Made by a program: the position numbers and the translations under genes. Positions 1 to 14,012 of a stretch of DNA of 64,000 nucleotides are shown here, piece after piece (within the stretch, counting starts at the first letter, position 1; each line of letters starts with the position of its first letter). The notes under the pieces are model-generated. The model was given only the letters and a program-made list of their open reading frames with translations. It searched no databases and had not been told where the DNA came from. Source of the stretch: Ricordea florida (Eukaryota > Cnidaria > Anthozoa > Corallimorpharia > Ricordeidae); the NCBI GenBank assembly GCA_949710005.1, contig OX453273.1, positions 39,073,538-39,137,537 on the forward strand. The letters are read 5' to 3'.

Positions 1-442
1 TTGTATCAAAAGTACTGTCAGTAAGAGTTTGAAGTGCTTTTTAGATGTCCCCAGTCAATACATTTGGGCTTAATGCTCGGAAAACCATAATTATAGGTAT
101 GATTAATTTTCTTATGTTCAGTTACTGGTATTTACATGCAACCAAATCTGCCCACTGGCTTAGTAGTCTATTACAGAACCACTAACCAAGTGCTCTGCAA
201 GACAAGGTGCTTCAGGACTGTGACAGCTATGCAGTGTATCTCACTAGTTATCACTCTCCACTGGAACAAGTATTGTAAAGGCAGAATAAGTGTAAAGAGC
301 ACTTTGATTGGCTTATGTTACATAGCATCGCAAGACAAGTTGCAAAGGGCGTGTTACATTGATAAATAATAATTGCTGCAAATCTCATGAAATGATTGCA
401 ACGTACCACCTCATATATTTGGTTTGTTTCTTTTCTACACAG

Positions 443-3400
443 CTTTTTGTTTGATGTAAACAGTCAAGCACACAAATACTACAAGAATCTTGTGAAATGC
501 CTCAACCCTCAAAAAGCAGAAAATAGCATAAGCAATCAAGAAAGCTCAAGTGGTGAAACTCGTAAGAGAAAGCGAAAAAGTCGGTGGGAGGATGGCCCCC
601 GGTCTGACCCATCATCATTGTCATCATCGTCGTCATCATCATCAAGTGCAGATGCTGCCGTGGCGGCTGCATTGGCAGCAGAAGCAGAATTTGAGCACAG
701 TATCCCAAGGAGTAACAAGGAGGAAGAAGAGCGGCAGAAACAAATAAAAGAGCAACATGAGGTAAGAAAATTATAATAGGGATCAAAAGCTGAATTCTCT
801 TTAAAGCTTACTTGAATCATGTTGTCCTTCTTATGAGAATAGCTCAGTACATCAGCCAATGCATCAAATAACTTAAATACTAAGCAGAGTTTTCAATAAT
901 GGCCGGTAGCTGGCGAAACTCGCCGGCTACTCCACACGTTTTCGCTGCCTACTTTGATGAACAACTTATTTGAATTTTACGAATTAGCATGATAAATAAT
1001 TTGCCACAACATGAGCCGCGGATCGGCCAACATTTAATTTGTTAAACACAAAGTAAACTTGCCTGAACTCGTGGTTAATTTAGCGACAATACATCTTGTT
1101 AATCTGTTCATTTATTGAGGTCAAACTGAGCAGCCTGGCTTTACTCAAAACCTTGGGATCTGGTTCTGAAAGCTGCACATCTCCACGTGCTCTGAAAACC
1201 AGTCATGCATGACATGGTCACGCCTACTTCCTAGATTACGAGTTTTGTCAAAATTTTGAGTAAATTTTTATACACCTACACCATTGAATAAAACTGGAAA
1301 ATAGAGCATGTACGGTTCTGTCAAAAATGACCTAATTCTTGCCCCAGAATGCAGGAAATGCACTTTTAGAGGCTCAGATCTTGAAATCTTTCTGGGGGGG
1401 CATGCCCCCAGACCCCCCTAGAAGGTCACGCCTGTAGCGTGAAAAATCTCTTTGCCGTCTACTTCCACATTTCTGCCGTCTACTTTGATTCTTATTGAAA
1501 AACCTGTACTAAGTTAACTTATTTTGAGAGATATTAGTACAAATGTCAGACATCTAGGACTAAATTATTTGGAAATGACCAGGCATACATGTAATCTATT
1601 ACTCCTTAGATTTGAGTATTGACTCTCTTTCGTTGGTGAAATACATCTCCTTATATTACTGCAGTTCAGAGACTCTGATGTGGGATCAAATTAAAAATCC
1701 TCAGCTTGATAAATTGCTCCATTCTATTGCTATCATCTAATCTCTTGTTAATTAACTTAAGTATAAATACTCAGTTGATTATACAAAATCTTGTGCTCTG
1801 ATTGGTTCACTATCTCGGATTATCAGCCGATAATCACCTTGACGAAGAAAATGGCTGCCAGTGGTTGGCACGCTTTTGATGAAATAAAATTTTTTCGAGT
1901 TGTACAATGCTTTTTCTTTTCTTTTCTTGAAATAATCACCTGTGTATGCATACTAAAACAATTATTCGCCTCAGGCACATTGATTATTAGTGAATATTCA
2001 CCTTGACTTCGTCTCAGTGATTATTCATCCAATAATCACTTCGTCTTCAGCAAATAATTGTTAAGTATTACTACATTTTTATCACTTTTGAGGGTGAACA
2101 GGTTGGGTCTCCATGTTTTTAGTACTGTAGTGCTAGTCTAGGCTCCTGTTAAATGGAAAAGTCCAATTTCAGAATCTCCAAAAAAGATATCCCAAAGGAT
2201 GGGAGTATGACCAGTATGTTATAGAAGATGTGTTTGCTACCAGAGCTATTGTTGTCTGCAATAACTAATCACACAGTTAAAGAAAAGTGCACATTGCAAC
2301 CAGGTGGATGGTTTCATGCTATGCTTTTTTAAAATAATGAATGTAACTGAAAAAGTTACACTTCACCAACCTGGCATTTCATTGCTTCTGTGTGGTAAGG
2401 GGTGATTGGCTAGTGCTAGCCCAGTCATCCCTCATTAAGAAGCTACTGTACACAGGAGCTTCAAAATATAGGGTGCGTTTTTTTGGTATGATCTGTTTTT
2501 GGATTTGTGATCCGAGATCACAAGGATCATGTCACATCAAAGGAACCGATGAATCCTTGTTCAGTGTGGATTCACCGGTTTCTTTGATGCACAATGATCC
2601 GTGTGCTCTCGAATCACAAATCCAAAAACGGATCATACCAAAAAAACCCACCCATAGGTTTGTTTATTAATTAATTCACCAAACTGATGTTTTCATACTC
2701 CTGATTCAGTTACATTCATTATTTTAAAACAGCATCAAACTGTCTGGTCACACATTCACGTACATGTATCTAAGAGAATTGTAACCTGTGGCAATTATTA
2801 ATCCTTGTTCTGTTACTTTGTTTTAGATTCAAGCCATGTACATGAAAATTTTGGCCCAACGTCAAGCAAGTAGTTTTACCAGCAGTACAGATGACAAACC
2901 AAAATATGAGTATGATTCAGATGAAGATGTAGAAGGAGGCACATGGGAACACAAAAAGAGAAAGAAAGAAATGTTCAAAACAGCAGGTTTGTTGTATAAA
3001 CAACTGAATTCTTACTGTTGAACTTGTTTGCTTTATTACTCTGAGCATCCCTGAAACAGTGGTAGTGTTGTTTGATTAACAGATGTAAAGATTATTTGAT
3101 CCTTTATTGGACAAATCCTACCCCTTTCCTATGTTCAGTTGTCAGGGCCCTGAAGTGATCTGTGCTTATTCAGTCTGATGTTCAAAATGGCCCCCACCAG
3201 TTTTCATGAAAGGTTTGTCCAATAGCCCAGGGCTTGGGCGTTTGGACTGTTACTTGCCTGAGGAGTGGGTTAAGTTTCAAGGGAGGGGGGGAGAGGGGAG
3301 GGGGAGGGGGGGAATCATCCATTTACAAAGTGTCTTTTTGCATCAAAAACACATAAACACTATATGTACCTGGTAACCTTTGATAAGCATCCTGGGAAAG

Positions 3401-6113
3401 GGCTTTCTAATATCAAAATAAAATAGCAAGTACTAATTAAAATATTTTATGACTATTGACAATGTCAGGAATTAAAACATTAATGGGAATTCCTCACGGT
3501 GTGGGATCCAATTCAGCAGTTTGGATACTCAATGGACCAGTACAGTTGTTGAAATTTTGTTTCTGTTTCTGTAGACAAAGCCAAGGAACTGACTAGTAAA
3601 GGAAAAGGTAAACACCACATTGGAGACTTTCTGCCACCCGAAGAACTGAAGAAATTTACTGCTAAAGTAAAGGCCATAAAAGGAGAGACATCACTGGACA
3701 GTATTGATTTATCTGACTATGCTGAGCACAAGTTAACAGAAGAGAACATTGGTTACAAGATGCTCAAACAGGCTGGATGGCAGGAAGGAAAGGGACTTGG
3801 CTCCCAGGGACAAGGAATCACTGCTCCTGTGAACAAGTGAGTCAAGCCTGTGACATCTGTTTTTGTTTTCCCTTGCTACTTCACATAGGAACATCACAAC
3901 ATAGTCTCTATGATGTGGATGACAACTCTTCACCCACATACTGCTGGTCTTCTTCCGGTGAAAGGGCTGACTGGTTACAGTGAACTATTTGATCCAACAA
4001 TTGTTTTTGTTTGCTTTTGTTTTCCTTAGTGATCTGCTAACTTGTCGTGTGTTGGCACAGTGATGTTTTTTATTGTTGGCATCCATGCCTCTGGAATTTT
4101 AATTCTGCTATCCTTGTTGATGTTGCAATGGTTAAGTCCTATGTGGACTGCCTCTTTCACTTTTTCTAGGGGTTATGTCTTTTCACATTTTTATGATTAC
4201 AGAGGCAGAGGGCCTGATGACATAGGAGGTCTAGGAGAAGAAAAGCCAGGAGAAATTCAAAAAGAAGATGATGAGTTTGACTTGTATCGTAAAAGGATGA
4301 TGTTAGCTTACAGATTCCGTCCAAATCCTTTGGTAAGTCAATACACACTCATACACACTCAAAATCTTTAGAGCTTTATTTTGCTGTGAAAGGATGAGAA
4401 GACTGGATAAGTTTCCAAAATACAGTACTGCCAAGAATTTAAGAATACATGAAGGCACATTTTTTTCACCCTGATAAGTTTAATGTTAATTAGCAAGACT
4501 ATACAAGCCCACATTGCCAATGATTCTCTTGCGTTCTCTTCATACAAGTGTTTTTTACTTTCCTGGGGATGTGATGTGAATCCATCATAGTGACCCCTTT
4601 CATTATGCAGTGCTTGAAATTAGCGGTCGTCTGGTCATCTGAGAAACCAAAAACTTACTGGGCAACCAATTTTTGGTAAAATTAAGAAGCTGGTTACCCA
4701 GGGAATAAACAGTGGACAACCCAGCCAAACAGAGAAATAAAATTAATCATAAACAGGATAAGACTTTATTGATGGATTGTCGATGGCCGATATCTAATGT
4801 GAAATTAATAACAATTAATTTGCGTCAGCTTAGCCTTTTCCTTTGTTTTGGAGATCTGTAAATTTACAGTACAGGTGTGAAAGATGCCAGGTATGAACAT
4901 TTGAGAGACAAATCCAAAGTTTCATGTCTGGTAGCGATCAAGATCAAAGACACCATTTGCCTCAGACTTCCGCGAAAACACTTGCAGGCAACGAATAATT
5001 TTTCAGCGCAACCAAATTCACGGGTTTGGTTGTCCAGCTTTTGAAATAGGGACAACCTGGATTTTGTTTTCTAATTTTGAGCACTGCATTATGTCATTGA
5101 CACCCATTTGTATACCCGGGTAGAAAAAGACTGTCAATGGGGAATAAAGGACCGTTAAACAAGGTTTAAACCATGGTTAACAAAACCATTGTCTAGATTG
5201 AGTTAATATTTTGTGCTTTCGATCTCATCTACACTACAACAGAAAAACCAGTCAGTACCTGCTGACTCAAAATGGATTAACTTCATTACAATTTAATTGG
5301 TGATTGGCCAGTTTTGATCTCTTCCAGTTTTACTTAAACCGTGGCTTTAGTTGGACACTGTTTAAATAACTGGCCCAAAGTGTTTGGATTTCCATCATGG
5401 TATCCTCACCTTGGCTAGAACACTGGACTTCATGATCTGAAGCTGAACATAACAGCTTGAATGAAAGGAAATGCTCCTCTGCACGACAAAATAGGCTTTA
5501 CATATTACATGAACCACGAGTTAATAAAAATAAACCTGTTGACTACTTATGTGCCCAGTAATTTAGTTTTTCCATGAATTATCATCATCATCATCATCAC
5601 CATCTTATCTCTTTCCACTACTTTAGTGGGTTCAGTACCCAGGATTTGTTCCAACAAAGGAAGGAAACTTGACCTGTATACTAGGTTATTTTAGACTTAG
5701 AGCAGATAATTGTTATTAACATGCAGCTTTACCACAAGTTTCCATTTGCATGCACTAGCTCCTAAAAGATTGTGAATTCTTGTAGACAGTGAAATTTATT
5801 GCTTGAGCTTTGCATAATTTAATGTCTTCAAATATGTCTTTTCAATATGTAGGGGAGGTAGATCCCAGTGTTGTGGTCTGGCCTTTGTGTATGTAATTTC
5901 ATCTGATGCGTGGGTTGGGTGGTTGGGTGAGATCAAAACATGGACTGATAGCGGCTTCCAGAGGTGCCTTTTGCAAGCTGATGTCTGATCTCACCACAGG
6001 GTAAAAATTGTAAACCGCCATGGACAATGAGTCGATATGTGTGGTATATAATGCCATTACTACTACCATGTTATTTTTCTTTGCAGAATAATCCCAGACG
6101 ACCATACTACTGA
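443..6113 (+). CDS. SUGP1: SUGP1 homologue (SURP and G-patch domain protein), 3' exons
   Basis: This is the 3' part of a spliced host gene for a nuclear pre-mRNA splicing factor. Exons read from the sequence are 443-761, 2827-2986, 3575-3836, 4203-4332 and 6087-6113. All have AG/GT borders and the reading phases match across every junction. The first visible exon encodes a basic RKRKRKSRW stretch and Ser and Ala runs. The 3575-3836 exon carries the G-patch core (ENIGYKML, then GWQEGKGLG and GQGI). The 4203-4332 exon encodes [16 protein letters not shown] and the last exon NNPRRPYY-stop, which is the hallmark SUGP1 C-terminus. The SURP modules would lie to the left of the window. A polyadenylation signal AATAAA is at 6466-6471. 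Identification is by family recognition and is strong; the 5' end is outside the window. Confidence 0.93.
762..2826 (+). other. SUGP1 intron with dispersed-repeat remnants
   Basis: No exon was recognised between the donor at 762 and the acceptor before 2827. The stretch around 900-1480 holds an old dispersed repeat with a small palindrome (GGGGGGGCATGCCCCC, 1394-1409) followed by CAGACCCCCC. A related sequence lies at 59100-59140. Around 1790-2045 there are repeated ATAATCAC motifs that look like a decayed MITE. Confidence 0.4.
2471..2653. mobile_element. MITE in SUGP1 intron
   Basis: A 183-bp inverted-repeat element. It begins GGGTGCGTTTTTTTGG and ends with the near-complement CCAAAAAAACCCACCC; the arms are about 40 bp and include GGATTTGTGAT / ATCACAAATCC. 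It is flanked on both sides by ATA, which could be a 3-bp target duplication as in PIF/Harbinger elements. It has no coding capacity. The superfamily assignment is a guess. Confidence 0.6.
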
Positions 6114-8094
6114 GCACTTGAAGAAATCTTTATCGTCAATGTATAGTAACTAAGAAGATCTCCTCCAACTTTTGAACAACAGAACTTTTAAATTAAAACA
6201 GACTGCTTTTGGTGCTTCAGAGTAAAACCGATTTCAACTATATACCATCTTAGTTCTTTTCTTTCTTTTGGTTTGGCAATTTTGATAGAATCTTGTTAAG
6301 GGGTTCTGTTATTGAGTTAAGGCTCTTACAAGTTAAAAAATGCAAAATTGCTAAATTGTTGAACAACATGCTTGGTATAAAAACACAAATTATAAACCAG
6401 AAGGGAAAACTCTGTTGAGGGGAAACCACTACCCTGTACCAAAGTAACAAAGCAAGAGGAGCAATAATAAATATATTTGTTGCAGGTCATTATTTCTGGG
6501 TTTCATTGATGCACACATCAATGTAAATTCATGATATATAGCCCCTTCAATTGGCGCTAGTCCAATTCTTTCTATCTCTGGCTTTGCTACTGAAGAATCC
6601 TAGCTGTAGTTACTTAAACATGCAAGGATTATGTACAGGAAGCAAAGAAAAGCAAATAAACTCAACTTGATTACAGTACCTTTGCACATCATGTTCTGCA
6701 TATACTATATTGACTCCTAAACCTTTCATTCCAGACCTTGTGTTGTGTAGGTTTGGTCCGTTTTTTTATTTAGTTTATTTAGTCACCCATAAACGGAACA
6801 TAAAGTGTAACAGACTGTATGTAGCTTGATCCTAACAGTTAGTAATAAATGTGATGAGGAAGTTCAATGCAGCTGAGAGCTTATATGATTATGGACTTCC
6901 TGAAACTAGTTCATAGTTTAAAAACATGTGGCTTTGGGCAGGGTGAGCAAAGAGAACGGAGAAAATCATCTACAGAAATTGAATTTTACATTACGAATCA
7001 GCTATCAATGAAACATTGTTGGAGTTTTTTAAATAAAAGAAATGGACAGTGGACTAATCAGTGAACCATTAACTAGACTCGCTGTAGGTCTTTAACCAGA
7101 ACTTGACAACATAACAGTACACCCTATTCTGCACCCATTTCCTAGCATCTCAACATTTAGCAAAATCAAGAAAATTCATGTTTACATTGCTTGCATACAT
7201 AAAGGTATCAATGTCTGGAATTCCCCATATGCCTTCAGGCAACCAAAACAAGAATTATGCACAACTAAAAAAAAAAAAAAACAAGAAATGGCATCATACA
7301 CTCTCATTTGTAACATAATAGACAAGATACACCAACCAGGTTTCACATGTAGTCAAATAATTTTGTTCTGTGATACTGTAAAAATGCTCATTTCCACATA
7401 ATAAAAAGAATGCAGGGAAGATGTAGAATTCATTGGATGCATGATACCTTTATTCCATCCAACCATTGGACTGGAATGGTGTGATGTTCCTCATGATTAT
7501 CACATTGGCTTTCTTGTGAGTTGTTAATAGGCAGTATTGACCCTTGGTATCAGCCCATTTGACTCTTAATATTATGCATTTAGGTAGTAATTGGTTCAAT
7601 TCTCATATTCTGGCAAATTTTTCAAAGACCACAAAGTGCACTCACGTTTCTGTCTTCACTTTTCAAAACTTGCATCAATTGTTCTAAAAACCATTTGATT
7701 ACCTAAGTTACTCTCACCTGACAGGAAGATGGAGAAAAAGGGACAATAAGACATCTTGTGAAAATAGGATAGTGGGAAGGGAATGAGGAATTACAGAAAG
7801 GGGCAAAATCCAAAACAAAATGCCTAAAAACACTCATCAATTTATTGGCACTTCACTTTGTTTCCATGTCATCATGTGATCAGGTATTTAGCGTGGCCAA
7901 CCTGAGAACTGAACTTTCACCACATATGTCTTTCACCAGCCAAATTGTGCTTCATTCAGCCTTAGCTCATAGTGAATGCAATGGATTTTAACCTGATGGT
8001 GATAACAAAACAACAGTGCAGAACGTTCTTGATCTTGGTGTTTCCACTTGCATGCATTGGTCTTGAATAATCACCTAGCAGTAATTCCTGTATG
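6114..8094. other. SUGP1 3' UTR and intergenic region
   Basis: The SUGP1 3' UTR runs to about 6490 (AATAAA at 6466-6471). From there to 8094 I see no gene. A minus-strand AATAAA at 7841-7846 is a plausible polyadenylation signal for MRPL24, so SUGP1 and MRPL24 are convergent. A run of about 15 A lies near 7267-7281. Confidence 0.5.
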
Positions 8095-11000
8095 CTACCA
8101 CTTATCAAGTCTTAGTAACTTTTTAACTTTGTCTGTATAGTGGTACATCTGTATGAAAAACTTGTCCATCAAGCCAAGTTTGACATCAAGACTTTTGTCA
8201 ATGCTCCAGTTGGCTGCCTTTTCTATTTCTTTCATCATTAAATCCCGTCTGTCTGGTTGTGTCTTTGGAATTGATGCTGGCACCTTAAGAATGTGCATAA
8301 TTTCTTCATGGAAATATAGCAGTGATGGTGAGTAGGTTTGCTTTGAAGCAGCTGCAGAAGGAGTATCAAAGGCACCATCTGAAATAAATTATGCAAATAA
8401 ATTGAATTGACACTCCTTGAACAATCCTTAAGCCACAGGTATAAAACTCAGTTTTGACAAGGCAGAGTTAAAGAAATCCTTTTTTTTGCCGATTTCTTTT
8501 TCGTTTAGAAGATATAAGTCCTAATGCTGTCTCCATCCAAGAAGAGCTCGACAACCAACTTTAAATTATAATAACTTTGTTTTGAAAGCTGATCTAAAAA
8601 ATCCCCGACACACTTTTGAAGAAAAACATCTGCTGAGTATCATGCAGTCATTGTTTTCTTGATAAGGTCAAAATCCGACGCGAGTTTGCCGCATTTATAA
8701 GCATTGGTCGATTTGCACTTGACTGATCGCAGCTCGTTTAATATTGAATTTCGCAAGTTAAAAACATTTTATCACCGTTCTAGGTTCTATAAGCTTTAAA
8801 ATGATGTATAGGTTTAGGCAGTTTCCTAAAATTACGCGCCCGTGAGGATGGTTTTGCGCAACGCACCCGCGAACCTGTTCCGTAACCTTAATTTGGAGTG
8901 AGTCGAATGCTCTAATCTGGCCTATCGATACTTTAAGGCAGGTGGAATGGTTTTGTGATGATTCCTCACATGTTTTTACATATGGCTTCTTTTTGGTGCT
9001 ATCCAATCTATCTCACTCTATCTTTCAGTGTTATCCAATGTATCTCACTCTATCTTTCAGTGTTATCCAATGTATCTCACTCTATCTTTCAGTGTTATCT
9101 AATGTATCTCACTCTATCTTTCAGTGTTATCCAATGTCTCTCACTCTATCTTTCAGTGTTATCCAATTTATCTCACTCTATCTTTCAGTGTTATCCAATC
9201 TATCTCACCCTAACTGAATGTTTGGTGGTCACTACCCACCCTTGTCAGTGATAGAAATCCAAACATTGAACATTTAGGAGTTTGTTTGAAAAAATTTTAT
9301 ATAACCATTGTTATTGCCTAAATAAAAACCTGTTGGTAAAACCTCTTAAATTTGCATTGCCTCTGTTTATATCACTACATTCTGGCCATTGTTCATTTTA
9401 TAGAGAATCTTGTAATTGTCATTACCACCCTAGATAATATAAATGCAAAACACATGCTGATTGGCTGAGAGCACAGGCTCGATTAATCTCAAACAGTGCA
9501 GAAATTTGAAATAACATTTTTGCACATATATAATTAACAAGTGATCAAATGCTTTTTAGTGCATTTTTTTATAAATAAGCACTTATACAATTTTCAAAGA
9601 CAACAAATTGCACTTGCCCTACAGGCTCATGCACTTTTCAGTATTAACTTGTGAGCATTTATTCCAAATTACACTTGAAACCATTTGATGACATATACAA
9701 ATTGCATTTGAATCAAAGAAAACCCCAAAACAATTGTTGGGTTTTGTTTAAATAACTCATATATTGCCACTACAATTAAACTGTAAGGAGGCCTTTAAAC
9801 TTTCATAACGGGGATGGAAGTACATTACAATGTGATTAAATTCAAAGTACGGTATAAGCAGTAGGTGCTAAAGTGCCAGCTTGTGGGGTTATACCTGGAG
9901 AAGGCACACACAAGCAGAATTCAGCCTCTAATTGAATGTATGTCTTTGACCATTAATTGTAAGCTTGTGGTTGTTATGTAAACAAGCATTTCATTGGGGT
10001 TTGGAAACAAATCAAAGAGTTATTCCAAGGCTACAGTAAGTGAGTCCGCTTTAGGAAAAACCATGCCCTATGTCTATGAACTTCCCAAGACTAGTGGCCT
10101 ATGGCAATAACACACATTATATGTGTTGTATACCATAAACACTTACTCTGGTATACTTAAACCTTCAACCTACCTTTCACAGCAGTCCGACTCTTCCAGT
10201 CTCTTCTTTCCCAAGGAGGTTTAGCAATAATTCGTCCCGTACGCTCTGAAACACGCACCCTCTCCCCTTTCTCAGTAAACCTGTATGACACATCGGTGGG
10301 TTTTCTGTGGCACGGATAAATTATAAAACATTAATTTCTAGCATAACCAAATTCTGAGCAAGCTGAAGAAGAAGGATTTCTCTTATTGAATTAACAAGGG
10401 GCTTGTAATTGAATACTATAGAGCATTTTAGAAACCAAGATTAAGCTTTGAAAGCTCAAAGTTCCAAAAGAAAACCTAAAATTAACAAAAATGAATACTG
10501 AGCCAATGCTGGCCTAGTAAAGTAAATAACATCATTATACTGTAAAAGAAGATTTCTGTAGTTTATCAATTTGAAGAGACAAATATTTTTTTAAAAATGT
10601 CTCACCTTGTATCCTTATCTTTCTACTTAGGATTATTTTGTCCAATACTAGTCTCCTTCGCAGCCGTTATTAGGGTCGTCACGCCACACTCCTCCCCACT
10701 AACGGCTGCTCACGAGAGAGACACATTCCTTTCCCTAAAACTGACCAATAAGAAGCAGGCTTCCATATTCTGGAAACCTGGTCCAAGTCGTTTCGCACGT
10801 GTGCATCTGTCATGTTTTGTTTTCGTGCGCACAGCAAGCGCTCAGCAAATACAACAAGGAATTTGATTGGCGTAGCCAATAACAATAACGTGCATTCTAT
10901 TGGTTCTCAAAAACAAAGGGAAAGGAATGTGTCTCTCTCGTGAGCAGCCGTTAGTGGGGAGGAGCGTTGCGTGACGACCCTAATAACGGCTGCGAAGGAG

Positions 11001-13384
11001 ACTAGTCAAATACTGGTCTTATTGTAAGTCTATTCTTTACTGTTTAAAGTACGCCCAACATTTATGGCACTAATGGTTTCAATTGCCGGGTTTCACTGCA
11101 GGCTGACCATTTGCTTTTGGAGATGGACATGGGATTGATATCAAAAAAGGTGGTTAAAACAGATTTAAAGAAAAAACAAATTGTGAATAAAGAGAAGAAA
11201 CATATTTTTACACAAAAATTGGAGTGGTATCTCCAAGTTTGCAAAAATAAATATTCTGAAAACAAAATCACCCTACTCTCCTTCCCCTCAAAAATCAAAA
11301 TGGGTCTGTTGCTTGTGGTTATATATCCTTGCACAGTTGTCCCTTTCTTTTGTTTGAATGTTGGTTGTGAATAAACAAAGTATCAAATAACAGTCAAAAC
11401 AAGTAATTGAAACTTACTTATCTGAAGGATCCAACAATGATACTTCAGAAACCTGCAAGGGAGCCTCGCTCGGGAAAAGACCTCCTTCAAAGTCATCATA
11501 TGGTTTGAAAAAACGTTTATGCTACAAACAGTGATAAAATGAATGATGGATGAGCAACGCAACTTTTTAAGTCAATACCTTTAAGTGATAATAACAGAGT
11601 CTCAAGAAGACCAAACCAAGTGATCTTTTTGGTCATAATTAAAATTAATTTCAAATTGGACAAATTCCAGCCTGAGGAAGTACTCATACATAATATGAAG
11701 ATAGCATGCTGCAATGGTTTTTGGTCAAACTTAAAATTCACTTCAAATTGGTCCACTTCCCATTAAACATAATGTAGTTTTCTGAATTTTGACTGTGGAT
11801 TCTCCCACCATTTTAAAGAAGACAAAGAACCTATGGAAAGAAATTACTGCCTAAGAAATTATCCATGTGCTTTGTTTTTTATAAACATACCATGCACTGA
11901 TAACTAAATGCCAAAATTCAGCCATTCTTGAGCAAAAAAGTTTCAAGCTCCAATGCAAATTGACCTTGTCTTGCACCATGTCAAGCAGCTATGTCGGCAT
12001 TTGGCAAGATTCTTATGTTGCTTGTCGGGATTTCGTTCGTTGTGTTGGGGAATTTGACATTATTTGATTGACGCAAAGCTACAATAATAGATTATACCCA
12101 TATTCATTTAAAAAACAATACAAAGACAAACATCAAGAGAAAAAGTGCCATCAAAGTTTGCAGGAAGTGGTCTGTTCTAGCCATATTTGGTGTCACTTCT
12201 GCTAATTCACTGCAGTAGTCTGTCATTCATTGCCAGTATGTGGTTCTCATGTTGTCAGTTCAAGGCCATGTTGCTTGTCGGAATTTACCCATAGCAGGGC
12301 CTCCCTAAACTGTTCCAGTTCCCTCTCTTTTTATCAAAACATTATAATTTTACACTTACACAATTAAGTCCTTCAACAAAGACCCAGTTTTTGTTTCGTA
12401 CCACTTCAGAAACTTTCCCTATCTTTCCTTTGTCCTTACCAGCAAGAACCATCACCTAACAACAAATAAACACATCTAAATATCAGCAAAAAACTGCTAG
12501 ATTCTGTCTCTCTTTGGGGAGCATAAACCTACATGTAGTTAAAACAGAGTGTGGTTTCCTCAACCTGAACACATTTAACTCATACCTGATTCATTGACTT
12601 ATTTGATGTGTTTACAAAGATTTCCACATTACCTCATAATTAAAAAATATCTCCCTACATAAAAACTATCTCCCTTGACCCTTTCACTCCCAAGAGTAAC
12701 TTTACAAATTTTACTCTGTCTAACACCAGACGATTTTACTCGTCAAATGGAGACCCCTTGGGAGTGAAAGGGTTAATTACTGTACACATGCTGTATCTGT
12801 ATTTTATAAGTTATTGTAAAAATAATTATAAAAGTTATGTAATTATCATTTATATTGTAGAAGTTATGTACCAATAATAAATAGATAAATTTAAAAAAAA
12901 TGTCTATAATAATTCACCAGCATTTTTTTCTCAGAAGCAATGAGTACAGCTACTACATGCATAATCAAGTATGGAGTCCTTCGAAAATCTAGGCATAAGG
13001 TTTAGAGGAAGAACAAAAGAGCGATAACATTTACTGAAAAACTTATTTACAAAGTAGTAGTAAATACGATAACGATGGTCGATAAAAAAGGAGACCTAAT
13101 GACTTTATACACTGTTAAACGGATCACCATCGCCCAAATCACTGAAACTTTATCTGCAGTATTATATAAAATAGGCTATGGTAACAAAATACTTATTTAC
13201 AATAACCTCATAAAACTACTGTACCGATTTAAAACCCGGGCTTAATACGTACTGTATCTCCTCGAATTATTTTCCACTCCTTGAGGGGTACGATTTTCTT
13301 ACGTTTACCTCCACGCTTAATACGAGGAAAACGACGCGGTAAAACAGCTCCAAAACCAAAAGGTTTCCAAAGGAGAGACGGCAT
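8095..13384 (-). CDS. MRPL24: Mitochondrial ribosomal protein L24 (uL24m), five exons
   Basis: A complete host gene on the minus strand. In transcript order the exons are 13384-13253, 12455-12360, 11521-11418, 10304-10174 and 8378-8095. Phases agree at every junction and give a protein of 248 aa. Exon 2 encodes the KOW-type core ([13 protein letters not shown], then [11 protein letters not shown]), as expected for the L24 family. Exons 3-4 encode [16 protein letters not shown] and [17 protein letters not shown], which match the characteristic MRPL24 middle region. The product is a mitochondrial large-subunit assembly protein; the basic N-terminus ([15 protein letters not shown]) fits an imported protein. 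It is divergent from a possible plus-strand exon at 13908. Confidence 0.92.
8999..9213. repeat. 32-bp minisatellite in MRPL24 intron
   Basis: About 6.5 tandem copies of a 32-bp unit (TATCTCACTCTATCTTTCAG followed by TGTTATCCAATG), with scattered single-base changes. The period is not a multiple of three, so three frames stay open by chance and the apparent ORFs are artefacts. It lies inside the last MRPL24 intron. Confidence 0.9.
10653..11000. mobile_element. MITE with 84-bp inverted arms in MRPL24 intron
   Basis: A 348-bp palindromic element. The left arm begins CTCCTTCGCAGCCGTTATTA and the right arm ends with its complement. The arms match for about 84 bp with only a few differences. ACTAGT, itself a palindrome, is present on both sides (10647-10652 and 11001-11006) and may be the target duplication. 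No coding sequence. Confidence 0.8.
12675..12776. mobile_element. Short palindromic MITE (CCCTTTCACTCCCAAG type)
   Basis: A palindrome of about 100 bp: TTGACCCTTTCACTCCCAAG on the left and CTTGGGAGTGAAAGGGTTAA on the right, with a central ACTTTAC..ATTTTACTC stretch. From general knowledge, this CCCTTTCACTCCC family is abundant in anthozoan genomes, which supports the host assignment. Confidence 0.7.
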
Positions 13385-13907
13385 TTTTACTCTCCCTCTT
13401 CGGCTACGCTTTCAAACAGTGTTTTTCATTGACTCGTTTCATTTGTGAGAGGCAAATTCACCAAAGTCGTTGGAAGTCGTTCAAGATGGCTGCTATTTTT
13501 GAGCCTGCATTACAACAGCGAGTGGTCTTGGCTATATACTTCAAGTGTCTATTTTAAACTGTCTTTTTTAAACATTTCACGTCTTCCTCATTCCCAGGCA
13601 AGGAGATCATTCAATAAAGAAGACAAAGTAAAGCGGCTCAGAACAAGATTGTTTTTGCCCGATACCCTATTTCAGCTTACTCTTACCTTTTTTCGTAGGC
13701 CTTAAATTTCGCGATTTTCGCAATTGTCAAAAATCGCGAAATTGAAGTAACCCGAACAAGAGTTCTCGCGAAAATTAACCAAACGAAATATAATACCATG
13801 GTACAAACTTACCAGTACTAATTGCATAAATTTCGTTGGACTTCTTGAATTTTTTAGATAAACTGGTAAAGGAAAACGCATATTTGAAAAATAAATTTTA
13901 AGATAAA
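13385..13907. promoter_or_regulatory. Probable bidirectional promoter of MRPL24
   Basis: The region upstream of the MRPL24 start codon. It contains AAGATGGCTGC at 13483-13493, a YY1-type site typical of housekeeping and mitochondrial-protein promoters. A plus-strand candidate first exon follows at 13908, so the region may drive both directions. Confidence 0.4.
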
Positions 13908-14012
13908 ATGGAACAAGCAGAACGCATATTTCAAAATGAGCTGTTACTAGTAAGTGCATTACAACGTGGATACGAAGCGTCTAAACGTCATCTGAGCATT
14001 GCAAATCTTCAG
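13908..14012 (+). CDS. Candidate first coding exon of an unidentified host gene
   Basis: An ATG-started open stretch of exactly 35 codons that ends in CAG before a GT (donor GTGGCA at 14013). The peptide begins MEQAERIFQNELLL and looks like real coding sequence (helical, charged). An alternative donor GTAAGT is at 13950. If this is the first exon of a gene running right, viral element A (from 14147) sits in its first intron. The gene was not recognised; confidence is low. Confidence 0.25.

Noticed and set aside
502-859. Minus-strand frames with Met, Asp or Thr runs opposite SUGP1
   Set aside because: Shadow of the Ser/Ala-coding repeats in the SUGP1 exon.
8942-9251. Two 90-codon frames with repeated LSFSVIQ and [10 protein letters not shown]
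   Set aside because: Artefact of the 32-bp minisatellite in an intron.
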